Shown here piece after piece: positions 43,329 through 50,470 of a stretch of DNA of 64,000 bases (its first letter is position 1; every line of letters begins with the position of its first letter). The notes under the pieces are model-generated. The model was not told where the DNA came from. It did not search any database and saw only the letters and a list, made by a program, of their open reading frames with translations. Source of the DNA: a candidate division Zixibacteria bacterium RBG-1 (GTDB lineage: Bacteria; Zixibacteria; MSB-5A5; DSPP01; RBG-1); contig AUYT01000001.1 of assembly GCA_000447245.1 (NCBI GenBank), forward strand, positions 414,825-478,824, in the 5' to 3' direction. Both the position numbers and the translations under genes were made by a program.

Positions 43329-44582
43329 TTACACCCACCCTCTCAACTTCATTGCCTCTGCTACCCGCTCAACCGCCACAATATAAGCCCCCATCCTATT
43401 ATTCACCTTATATTTTTTAGCCGTCTCCACCACTGACTTAAATGCCTTCACCATCTTAGTCTCCAATCTCTTATGCACCGTGTCCAATTCCCAATAATAA
43501 TTGTAAAGATTTTGCACCCACTCAAAATAAGAGACTGTCACCCCGCCAGCATTACACAAAAAGTCCGGAATCACAAAGACCCCTTTTTTATACAAAATCT
43601 CATCTGCCTCCGGGGTAGTAGGACCATTAGCCGCTTCACCCAAAATCTTGGCTTTGATTTTAGAAGCATTTTCTTTAGTAATCACATCTTCCAAAGCCGC
43701 TGGGAATAAAATATCTACCTCCAACTCTAAAATTTCCTCATTGGAAATCTTTTTGGTTTTAGGAAAACAGTTCACGGAGCCAGTTTTTTTCTTATGAGCC
43801 AAAACTTTATCAATGTCCAGACCCTCTTCCGAAAAAATCCCGCCTTTGGAATCCGAAACCGCCACCACTTTAGCTCCTAAAATTTCCGGACAAAGTTTAG
43901 CCAAAAAATAACCGGCATTGCCAAACCCTTGGATAGCCACTGTGGCTTTTTTCAAATCTAGTTTTAAAAGTTTGGCGGCTTCCCTAGTAGCATATAATGA
44001 TCCCCGGGCCGTAGCATCTTCCCGGCCTTCTGAACCTCCGATGGCTAAAGGTTTTCCGGTAATCATCCCCGGGTCATGACTCCCTTTGATTTTTTGGAAT
44101 TCATCTAACATCCAAGCCATGATTTGAGGATTGGTGTAAACATCCGGAGCCGGAACGTCTTTATCTGAACCTAAGGCAAAAGCCAGTTGGGCGATATAAG
44201 CCCGGCAGATTTTTTCTAATTCATAATCCGAAAGCTCCTTAGGATTGCAAATCACTCCCCCTTTGGCACCACCCAAAGGTAAATCCAGCAAAGCGGTTTT
44301 CCAAACCATCCAAGCTCCTAAAGCTCGGACCGTATCGATAGTCTCCTCTGGATGAAATCTGATCCCCCCTTTACAAGGTCCTCGGGCATCATTGTATTGA
44401 ACTCTAAAGCCGTGAAAAGTTTTAGTTTTTCCATTGTCCATTCGGACCGGAAAAGAGATATGAATCTCCCGCATGGGCCATCTTAAGGCTTGGTGAATTT
44501 CAGGGTCTAAATTCAAAATTTTAGCAGCCGTATCTAATTGTTGCTGGGCTATTTTGAAAGGATTAAGTTTTTCTGTAGGCAT
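43329..44582 (-). CDS. gdhA: Glutamate dehydrogenase (Glu/Leu/Phe/Val dehydrogenase family)
   Basis: 417 aa, hexameric-type length. It has '[19 protein letters not shown]' with the substrate-binding Lys, '[13 protein letters not shown]' with the catalytic Lys, '[21 protein letters not shown]', '[16 protein letters not shown]' (NAD(P)-binding) and '[16 protein letters not shown]'. It interconverts glutamate and 2-oxoglutarate plus ammonia. A GAAGGAG site lies before the ATG. The mRNA probably has a leader of about 190 bases with a small ORF, and a CRP-like palindrome sits over the predicted start site. Confidence 0.97.
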   Translation of the reverse strand: MPTEKLNPFKIAQQQLDTAAKILNLDPEIHQALRWPMREIHISFPVRMDNGKTKTFHGFRVQYNDARGPCKGGIRFHPEETIDTVRALGAWMVWKTALLDLPLGGAKGGVICNPKELSDYELEKICRAYIAQLAFALGSDKDVPAPDVYTNPQIMAWMLDEFQKIKGSHDPGMITGKPLAIGGSEGREDATARGSLYATREAAKLLKLDLKKATVAIQGFGNAGYFLAKLCPEILGAKVVAVSDSKGGIFSEEGLDIDKVLAHKKKTGSVNCFPKTKKISNEEILELEVDILFPAALEDVITKENASKIKAKILGEAANGPTTPEADEILYKKGVFVIPDFLCNAGGVTVSYFEWVQNLYNYYWELDTVHKRLETKMVKAFKSVVETAKKYKVNNRMGAYIVAVERVAEAMKLRGWV

Positions 44583-44603
44583 TTTTTCTCCTTCGATATA
44601 TCT

Positions 44604-44708
44604 TTAGTTTGAAGTAAATTTTGACAGATTTTTTAGAAATCTTTTTCCTGTTAGGCTAACTTTTTCTTCCCCCCTCTTACCAAATCTGATCTTAATAACT
44701 AATCTCAT
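44604..44708 (-). CDS. Small basic leader ORF upstream of gdhA
   Basis: 34 codons, starting 'MRLVIKIRFGKRGEEKV' and ending 'LSKFTSN'. It is preceded by AGGAGGTGAT, complementary to the usual 16S rRNA 3' end over ten bases, with 7 bases to the ATG. An in-frame ATG three codons earlier overlaps that site and is less likely. It ends 21 bases before gdhA. It has ten Lys/Arg and only two acidic residues. No homologue is recognised. It could be a leader peptide controlling gdhA or an independent small protein. Confidence 0.55.
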   Translation of the reverse strand: MRLVIKIRFGKRGEEKVSLTGKRFLKNLSKFTSN

Positions 44709-44753
44709 TAACTCCATCACCTCCTATAAACATAATACGATTAAAATCCCTCT

Positions 44754-44771
44754 TTGTGATAATTTTCACAA
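44754..44771. promoter_or_regulatory. CRP/FNR-family operator-like palindrome
   Basis: TTGTGATAATTTTCACAA contains TGTGA-N6-TCACA, the exact consensus of CRP-type sites, extended by one matching pair. It lies directly downstream of the predicted gdhA -10 box, over the likely start of transcription, which would suit repression. Confidence 0.6.
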
Positions 44772-44775
44772 GCTA

Positions 44776-44804
44776 AAATTAATAACTACGGTCTAAATTG
44801 TCAA
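44776..44804 (-). promoter_or_regulatory. Putative gdhA promoter
   Basis: On the minus strand a perfect TTGACA (44804-44799), 17 bases, then TAATTT (44781-44776, 3 of 6). The weak -10 and the overlapping palindrome suggest regulation by a bound factor. The start would be near 44769. Confidence 0.45.
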
Positions 44805-44839
44805 GCCCTTATTTGCGATTCCTGCCATCTAAGTTTGGC

Positions 44840-45805
44840 TCAATTTTTGGGGAGGGAGGTAAGCTCCACCCCTACGAGTCTATGTGAGGATTCAATCGGA
44901 GTATACTTGAGCTGTTGTTTGCTCCAGAGATTTTCAAGCTTGGGTCCCAGCCAGACCGCCAAGTGTGCCAATCCCCAGCCGGCTATCAGGTCAATCACAT
45001 AATGATGTCGTAAATAAATAGTAGATAAAATCAAGCCAATGGTAAAGGGCAACACCAGCCAAAAATACCAGCGCAGATATTTCCAGGCAAAAAATAAAGC
45101 TACCAGAGTCGCTCCGGCATGCAAGGAAGGGAAAGCGCCTCTGCTGGATGAAGGCAAAATCGTGATGGAATTCCGTATTTCATCTAAAAATGGAATACCA
45201 TGCAAAGTCTGGGTGAACAGGGAGGCTAAAACTAAACGAGGAGGGGCAGCTGGAAACAAAACGTAACCGAAATATCCCATATAAAAAGCCAGAATTACCC
45301 CTACCATGGTATATCTGAATTTGATTCTATCCCCTTTAAGATACAAAATCAGAGCCAGAAGCGGTGCCCACAGGAAAAACAAGACATAAAAAAAAGTAGC
45401 AATATCGGTTGCAACCGGATGGATGAATTTTTCAGCCCAGACCGAGGGTTGAACACCGAAAAGAAACTGGTCAATTTTAATCAGATAATCATGGATATCA
45501 TTGGGGTTGGCGAAATGGATAGTGTCGTGCAGATTAGAATAAATGGCAATGCAAAAACCAAAGGGTAGGCCATCCCGAATAATTCTCCAGTCAGGTTTTT
45601 TGCGGATTATATAAATAAAAATTAGGGCAACCAATATGGTTATGATGAATCTCTGTAAGTCACCCTTGATATAATTGGGTATATAACCCTGAGAGGAAAA
45701 GAAAAAATAAGCTTTGAAGGTGAAATAAGTCATAGGAAGGAAGAATAAAATGGCTAAGAATTCTTCGATGCGCAGTTTGAAGATTAATTTCTTAATTTTC
45801 TGCAT
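44840..45805 (-). CDS. PAP2-type membrane phosphatase / phosphotransferase
   Basis: About 321 aa from the ATG at 45805 ('MQKIKKLIFKLRIEEFL'); the ten codons before it fall in a repeat element and are not expected to be translated. It has six or more membrane helices. The PAP2 sites are 'SSSRGAFPSLHAGATLVAL' (C2, Ser-x-H) and 'STIYLRHHYVIDLIAGWG' (C3, with the catalytic His). It resembles the inositol-phosphorylceramide synthase/AUR1-like branch and probably acts on lipid phosphates such as undecaprenyl pyrophosphate or phosphatidate. The last dozen codons run into a GTAGGGGTGGAGC-type repeat, so the C-terminus may have been replaced. Confidence 0.85.
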   Translation of the reverse strand: MQKIKKLIFKLRIEEFLAILFFLPMTYFTFKAYFFFSSQGYIPNYIKGDLQRFIITILVALIFIYIIRKKPDWRIIRDGLPFGFCIAIYSNLHDTIHFANPNDIHDYLIKIDQFLFGVQPSVWAEKFIHPVATDIATFFYVLFFLWAPLLALILYLKGDRIKFRYTMVGVILAFYMGYFGYVLFPAAPPRLVLASLFTQTLHGIPFLDEIRNSITILPSSSRGAFPSLHAGATLVALFFAWKYLRWYFWLVLPFTIGLILSTIYLRHHYVIDLIAGWGLAHLAVWLGPKLENLWSKQQLKYTPIESSHRLVGVELTSLPKN

Positions 45806-45815
45806 GATAATATTT

Positions 45816-45871
45816 GGTTGGGTGCAGGGACCCAACCCTACCCGGGTAGCACTGGGTCCCCGTACCCAGTG
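45816..45871. repeat. REPIN-like inverted hairpin pair (family D)
   Basis: Two 8-bp hairpins with 6-base loops, GGTTGGGT / ACCCAACC (45816-45837) and CACTGGGT / ACCCAGTG (45850-45871), flank a perfect palindrome CTACCCGGGTAG (45838-45849). The loops are near reverse complements, so the two hairpins are copies in opposite orientation. It lies between ccmE and the PAP2 gene. Confidence 0.85.
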
Positions 45872-45891
45872 ATTTTTGATTAAGGAACCGC

Positions 45892-46266
45892 TTATTTATT
45901 TTCCAATCCCTGATATTTGGAAGGGCATTTTACCAGAAGCTGGTCAGAGTGGAAAGCATCCGCTTCATAATTTCCGATAGCCACAATTTCAACGGCCTGG
46001 TCAAAATTTCCGGGTTTGACGCCGCGGTAAATCACTTTCATCTGTTCGTGAGAGTTTTTATCCGTCAAAGTAAACACCAGATTCTGAGCCAAAGTGTCGT
46101 AATAAGTCTCGCCTTCCACAATTTTGCCGATTATCTGCACGGTTTCCGGGCTCTGTTTGGCCTGGGCAAAGCTGACATAGGGGGTCAGAGATTTTTTCAA
46201 CGAAATGGCCCCAAAAACTATAAACCCCACCATGATAATTATTCCGACAATATACTTTCCTTTCAT
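45892..46266 (-). CDS. ccmE: CcmE heme chaperone, Cys-type (CxxxY)
   Basis: 124 aa. It has an N-terminal membrane anchor at about residues 5-22, then an OB-fold domain ('VQIIGKIVEGETYY', 'MKVIYRGVKPGNFDQAVEIVAIG'). The heme-binding position, His in the H-x-x-x-Y of E. coli, is Cys114 in C114-P-S-K-Y118. This is the variant known from Desulfovibrio and archaea, part of the system I* form of cytochrome c maturation. It takes heme from CcmC and passes it on to apocytochromes. It is the last gene of the operon; ccmF and ccmH are not in the window. Confidence 0.93.
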   Translation of the reverse strand: MKGKYIVGIIIMVGFIVFGAISLKKSLTPYVSFAQAKQSPETVQIIGKIVEGETYYDTLAQNLVFTLTDKNSHEQMKVIYRGVKPGNFDQAVEIVAIGNYEADAFHSDQLLVKCPSKYQGLENK

Positions 46267-46370
46267 TTTTTGCTTCCTTTCTTCAACTTGTTATCCAGAT
46301 ACCAAATATACAAAAAAATAGCTATCCAAATCAACAGTATAGCCGTTAAAGCCATGACATTTCCGGACAA
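46263..46370 (-). CDS. ccmD: CcmD-like small membrane protein
   Basis: 35 aa, short and therefore easily missed. The sequence runs 'MSGNVMALTAILLIWIAIF' then 'LYIWYLDNKLKKGSKK': one membrane helix with a basic cytoplasmic tail, the usual shape of CcmD. The start is a TTG at 46370, 5 bases after a GGAGG that lies within the last codons of ccmC; an ATG five codons later is 20 bases from that site and less likely. The stop overlaps the ccmE ATG. CcmD stabilises release of holo-CcmE from CcmABC. Confidence 0.85.
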   Translation of the reverse strand: MSGNVMALTAILLIWIAIFLYIWYLDNKLKKGSKK

Positions 46371-46371
46371 G

Positions 46372-47016
46372 TTAGCCTCCTTTTTTAAGCTTCAGAGCAA
46401 AAATTTTGACCTGCAAGTTCCAGATCCAGAAAAATAAAATGGTAAATCCGATCAGAGCCGGGAAAAATATCAGGGAAACTTTAGGCGACATCTGAATTTT
46501 CAAGTTTTCATCCACCACCGAAGTAGCCGGATGCAGAGATTCGAAGACCCGGGGTATCACAAAAATTAAAAACGGAACGGCAATAAAAGACAAAATGGAG
46601 TAGACCGCCGATAGGGTGGCTTTTTTCTCATTTTCCATAATAGCGGAGCGTAAAGCGAAATAAGCCCCGTAAATCAAAAGCAGAATAAAAATGGAAACCT
46701 GGCGGGGGTCCCAGTTCCAGTAACTTCCCCAAGATACCGAAGCCCAGATAGAGCCGGAAACCGTAGCCAAAAAAGCAAATAACAAACCGATTTGAGCAGC
46801 CGAGGAAGATTTGATGTCATAATGCCAATCTCTGGTTTTCAAATATCGAACAGCATTGAACATGGAAACCAAAAAAGCCAATACCGAAACCCAGGCCACC
46901 GGGACATGGAAGTAAAAAATCCGGGAAATTTCCCCTAAAGATTGTTGGGGTGCCGGATTCAGATAAGCAGATACAATCACATAACTCATGAGTAAAAAAA
47001 GCAATATCTTCCACAT
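46372..47016 (-). CDS. ccmC: CcmC, heme-handling membrane protein
   Basis: 214 aa with six membrane helices. The tryptophan-rich heme-binding motif is 'ASVSWGSYWNWDPRQVS', flanked by conserved His residues in 'IFYFHVPVAWVSV' and near 'FESLHPATS'. CcmC loads heme onto CcmE in the periplasm. It starts three bases after the ccmB stop and its last codons contain the ccmD ribosome site. Confidence 0.95.
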   Translation of the reverse strand: MWKILLFLLMSYVIVSAYLNPAPQQSLGEISRIFYFHVPVAWVSVLAFLVSMFNAVRYLKTRDWHYDIKSSSAAQIGLLFAFLATVSGSIWASVSWGSYWNWDPRQVSIFILLLIYGAYFALRSAIMENEKKATLSAVYSILSFIAVPFLIFVIPRVFESLHPATSVVDENLKIQMSPKVSLIFFPALIGFTILFFWIWNLQVKIFALKLKKGG

Positions 47017-47019
47017 AGC

Positions 47020-47703
47020 TTACTCCATCCAGACCGTTTCAAATAATAAAAGAGAGGCAGTCAGCATAACCACAATATAAGAAAATAAAAATTTAACTTC
47101 AGCAAAACCGCTATAAAAAGGAGCACCCGTCACAGCTACTTTGGTGCCCTGAATACTGATGCCCAAAACCGGCAAAAGCAAAGGAAAAGACAGAATAGTC
47201 AATAAAGTCCCTTTCAGGTCGGTCTTGGAGACAATGGCAGCAATGATGGTGGTGGTCGAAGCCAGCCCCACAGACCCTAAAAATAAAACCGCTAAAAATA
47301 AATCCCAGGTCTGCACCCTGACTTCAAAAAGAATTAAAAATAAAGGGACGGTAATAATTTCCAAAATAAACAATAAAATCAAGTTAAAAAAAAACTTTCC
47401 CAAGAAAATATGATAGGGTAAGGCAGAGAGCTTCAAAATGGAAGCAGTTTTTCTTTCCTCTTCCTTTATGAAAACCTGGGCTAAACCGGACATGGAAGAA
47501 AAAAATAAAACCACCCACAGAAGGGCCGATTTAACAGAATCGGTCAAAGCAAATTGCCCCACCGCTAAACTCAAAACAGTCAAAGTTACCACGGCGAACA
47601 TTACCAGGGAGTTAAAAGCATAACGGGTTCTGAATTCAGACTTAATTTCTTTTTTAAATACAGTTATGATTTTAGTTACCCAGTCTGAAAATCTGTTGGG
47701 CAT
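47020..47703 (-). CDS. ccmB: CcmB, ABC transporter permease of the Ccm system
   Basis: 227 aa with six predicted membrane helices. 'VFKKEIKSEFRTRYAFNSLVMFAVVTL' (continuous in the protein) and 'IKEEERKTASILKLSALPYHIFLGKF' are typical CcmB segments, with 'FPLLLPVLGISIQGTKVA' near the C-terminus. With CcmA it forms the transporter that uses ATP to release holo-CcmE. It overlaps ccmA by 32 bases. Confidence 0.94.
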   Translation of the reverse strand: MPNRFSDWVTKIITVFKKEIKSEFRTRYAFNSLVMFAVVTLTVLSLAVGQFALTDSVKSALLWVVLFFSSMSGLAQVFIKEEERKTASILKLSALPYHIFLGKFFFNLILLFILEIITVPLFLILFEVRVQTWDLFLAVLFLGSVGLASTTTIIAAIVSKTDLKGTLLTILSFPLLLPVLGISIQGTKVAVTGAPFYSGFAEVKFLFSYIVVMLTASLLLFETVWME

Positions 47704-48289
47704 ATTGAGTCTCTTTCAAAGCGTTGGTGGCCAGAATAACCAGGCGGTCTTTTTTCTGGTTTTCAATGAGCTTCTCCATTAAAAAAATCCCCTCTTCATC
47801 CAGATTGGAAGAAGGTTCGTCCAGAATCAAAACCTGGGGAGAGACACTCAAAGCCACCGCGTATTTCAATCTCTGCTTCATTCCTGAAGAATATGAACCC
47901 ACCGGTTCATGACCCCGGTCCTTTAGACCGACCTGCTCCAGTTTTTGATTCAGCTCCGCTCTAGAGCTCTTAAAATCTCTCAGGACAGTAAAAAATTCCA
48001 GATTTTCCAGGGCGGTTAATTCTTCATACAGCTCCAGGTCAGGAGCCACTATACTGCAAAAGGCTCGTTTAGCCTCTTTCCCGACCTCCTGTCCATCTAA
48101 TTTAATTCTGACTTTTCCCCGGCTGGGTCGAATCAGGCCGCAGATAATTTTTAGCAGGGTGGTTTTACCACAGCCGTTGGGTCCGATTATGGCAAGTGAG
48201 GCAGGAGATTCTAATTTTAGGTTGATATTTTCAAAAACCTGGCGCTCTCCGAACCATTTTGAAATATTTTCTAGTTCTATTAAGAGCAT
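47672..48289 (-). CDS. ccmA: CcmA, ABC transporter ATPase of the Ccm system
   Basis: 205 aa. It has Walker A 'IIGPNGCGKTTLLKIICG', Q-loop region 'CSIVAPDLELYEELTALENL', the signature 'SYSSGMKQRLKYAVAL' and Walker B 'VLILDEPSSNLDEEG'. The Y-S-x-G-M-K-Q-R form is typical of CcmA and related exporters. It lies 27 bases after lepB, so lepB-ccmABCDE may be one transcript. Confidence 0.93.
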   Translation of the reverse strand: MLLIELENISKWFGERQVFENINLKLESPASLAIIGPNGCGKTTLLKIICGLIRPSRGKVRIKLDGQEVGKEAKRAFCSIVAPDLELYEELTALENLEFFTVLRDFKSSRAELNQKLEQVGLKDRGHEPVGSYSSGMKQRLKYAVALSVSPQVLILDEPSSNLDEEGIFLMEKLIENQKKDRLVILATNALKETQYAQQIFRLGN

Positions 48290-48316
48290 AGCAGGTGAAA
48301 ATATTAAATCGAAATC

Positions 48317-49039
48317 TTATTTTATAATAGATCCAATGCGATTCCAGCGGACTCGGTCCGGAAAATGCCAGATATTGTAAGCAATTGAATGAGGAATGGA
48401 TAAAGGATTGCTTAAAGTCATCTCTGGAGCATGGTCATCTTTTTTCCAGGACCAGTGAAGAATCATAGCTTTTCCCAAAACTAACTTACGGTCCAGAGGT
48501 CCCCAGAACCGGCTGTCGTAGCTGTTATCCCGGTTATCTCCCATCGCAAATAGAAATCCTTTGGGCACCCGGTAAGGACCGAAATTATCCCGGTTGGGAT
48601 TACCTATAGGGGAATTGGTATTATCGGTATGCTTGACATGGGGCGGGTCTGCCAAAGGTTTCCCATCCACGTAAACTTGTTTGTTTTTTATTTCCACCAC
48701 CTGTCCTTCGGTGGCGATTAATCTTTTGATGTAATTTTGTTTCAAGTTTCCTGGAAATTTAAAAATGATAACATCTCCCGGCTTAGGTTCCCGGATGGCT
48801 GGTAGACGCACGTCAATTAAAGGGATTTTGGAGCCATAGATAAATTTATTAGCCAGCAGAAAATCTCCTACTAAAAGAGTGTCCTCCATTGAACCAGAGG
48901 GGATTTTGTAAGCTTCCACTAAGGAAGTTTTAATAATCAGTGCTAAGATTAAAGCAACTATTAGAGATTCAGCATAATCCCTTAAAACTGATTTTCTTCT
49001 GACCTTTTGAATTTGCGGTTCGGGCTTAGTACTTGCCAT
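48317..49039 (-). CDS. lepB: Signal peptidase I, paralogue 1
   Basis: 240 aa with one N-terminal membrane helix (about residues 22-40). Catalytic residues are Ser50 in 'KIPSGSMEDTLLVGD' and Lys105 in 'NYIKRLIATEGQ'; 'FAMGDNRDNSYDSRFWGPL' is box E. The C-terminal tail 'FPDRVRWNRIGSIIK' resembles that of the second copy. It cleaves Sec signal peptides at the periplasmic face. It has its own promoter and a strong AAAGGAGG site. Confidence 0.95.
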   Translation of the reverse strand: MASTKPEPQIQKVRRKSVLRDYAESLIVALILALIIKTSLVEAYKIPSGSMEDTLLVGDFLLANKFIYGSKIPLIDVRLPAIREPKPGDVIIFKFPGNLKQNYIKRLIATEGQVVEIKNKQVYVDGKPLADPPHVKHTDNTNSPIGNPNRDNFGPYRVPKGFLFAMGDNRDNSYDSRFWGPLDRKLVLGKAMILHWSWKKDDHAPEMTLSNPLSIPHSIAYNIWHFPDRVRWNRIGSIIK

Positions 49040-49061
49040 CTACCCTCCTTTGAGTTCTTCT

Positions 49062-49090
49062 AATATACAAAAAACTTTACCTTAACACAA
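49062..49090 (-). promoter_or_regulatory. Putative promoter of lepB-ccmABCDE
   Basis: On the minus strand TTGTGT (49090-49085), 17 bases, TATATT (49067-49062), then a short leader with AAAGGAGGG before the lepB ATG at 49039. Confidence 0.5.
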
Positions 49091-49195
49091 TTTAATCTCA
49101 ATTCTTTAAGTCGCCAAGTGATTTTTTAGTCTAGAAATTTTTTAGCAAACAGGTTCTAGGATTCATCTGATTAAATACAAATGCTACTCGGCGCT

Positions 49196-50470
49196 CTAAG
49201 TTTTCCTTTCTTTCTTTTTAGCGGCCGGGAAAAGAACATTATTTAAAATCAATCGGTAGCCTGGGGAATTTTTGTGCAAAGATAAATCGGTAGGCGGGTC
49301 TCCGACCTGATGCTGATAATCCTCCGGGTCATGCCCGCCCAAAAAGGTAAAAGTCCCTCTGCCAAAGTTTCCATGAATGTATTTTACTTCCTCCTGCCCT
49401 TCAGTTTCCCCTAAAATAGTGACGTATTTTTTGACCTGAAATTTCCTGAAAGCGGTGCATTGTCCCATAAAACCCTGCACCACTGGGACATGGTCCTGCA
49501 CCAGCATACAGGGGACCGGGTCCAGCTTGGCGGAAAAATCAAATAAAGTGAAATAATCCTGATGGGGAAGAAGACCCAATAAAATTCTGTCACCAGTTAC
49601 ATCAATAGTCGAGTGTCTGTATTCCATAGCATTTAAAGAAAGGGTAAAATTGGTAAAAGCCAGAGATAGAGAATAATCTAAACTGCTCTGGCAATTGGGG
49701 TCATAAGGGTCTCCGTCAAATTCTTGCGGGACTATATCCAATTTCTCGGCTGCCAGCGCTATATCAAAAGTCTCCGGAGCCGAGCACATGGCAAACACAA
49801 ACCCTCCCTGACCGATATAATTTTTCACAGCCCTAGCCACGGTCTTTTTCATATCCGAAACTTTTTTAAATCCTAGTTTTTTTGCCAAATTTTCATTGGC
49901 AGCCACTTCCTGTTTATACCAGGGGGCTTGGAAAAACATGGAATAAAATTTTCCGTACTGTCCGGTGAAATCCTCATGGTGCAGATGCAGCCAGTCAAAT
50001 TTAAAGATATCTCCTCTCAAAACCTCCTCATCCCATACAGTGGTATAGGGAATTTCAGCATAGTCCAGAGCCAGTCTAACCGCATCATCCCAGGGTTCAT
50101 GAGTAGGCGGAACATAAACCCCGATTTTAGGGGCTTTCTCCAGTAAAACCACTTCCATATTGTTCTCTTCAATCTCCTGATAGATGGCTCCGGCGGTTCC
50201 CAAATCTATCACAGAATAAGCCACCCCCTGTAATTTACATTGCTGAATTACATCATCCCGGGCATCAGTCATAAAAGAGCCGGCTTTGTAATTTAATAAC
50301 CACTCTACCTTATAGCCTTTTTCCAGACACCAGTAAGCCACGCCATAAGCTTTCAGATGGTCAGTTTGAGATAAATCCATGGGTATAAGAAGCTTTTGTC
50401 CTAAAGCGACTGAGCTCGCTATCAAAATCAAAAATACCGCTACCAATAAAACTTTTTTTAACATATTCAT
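49196..50470 (-). CDS. Exported protein of unknown function (family often labelled 'asparagine synthetase B')
   Basis: 424 aa with a signal peptide (to about residue 24, 'SSVALGQ'). 'LLIPMDLSQTDHLKAYGVAYW' and 'EWLLNYKAGSF' are familiar from secreted Bacteroidetes proteins that databases call asparagine synthetase B; I recall the label, but the sequence shows none of the Cys-amidotransferase or ATP-pyrophosphatase motifs of AsnB. 'AVKNYIGQGGFVFAMCSAPETFDIAL' looks like a class I glutamine-amidotransferase-like fold, and there are many conserved His and Trp residues ('DWLHLHHEDFTGQYGKFY'). It may be an exported hydrolase or binding protein. It overlaps rarA by four bases. Confidence 0.65.
   Translation of the reverse strand: MNMLKKVLLVAVFLILIASSVALGQKLLIPMDLSQTDHLKAYGVAYWCLEKGYKVEWLLNYKAGSFMTDARDDVIQQCKLQGVAYSVIDLGTAGAIYQEIEENNMEVVLLEKAPKIGVYVPPTHEPWDDAVRLALDYAEIPYTTVWDEEVLRGDIFKFDWLHLHHEDFTGQYGKFYSMFFQAPWYKQEVAANENLAKKLGFKKVSDMKKTVARAVKNYIGQGGFVFAMCSAPETFDIALAAEKLDIVPQEFDGDPYDPNCQSSLDYSLSLAFTNFTLSLNAMEYRHSTIDVTGDRILLGLLPHQDYFTLFDFSAKLDPVPCMLVQDHVPVVQGFMGQCTAFRKFQVKKYVTILGETEGQEEVKYIHGNFGRGTFTFLGGHDPEDYQHQVGDPPTDLSLHKNSPGYRLILNNVLFPAAKKKERKT

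Noticed and set aside
43128-43436. Plus-strand ORF of about 100 codons
   Set aside because: It runs through hairpin repeats B and C and into the antisense of gdhA; its composition follows the repeats.
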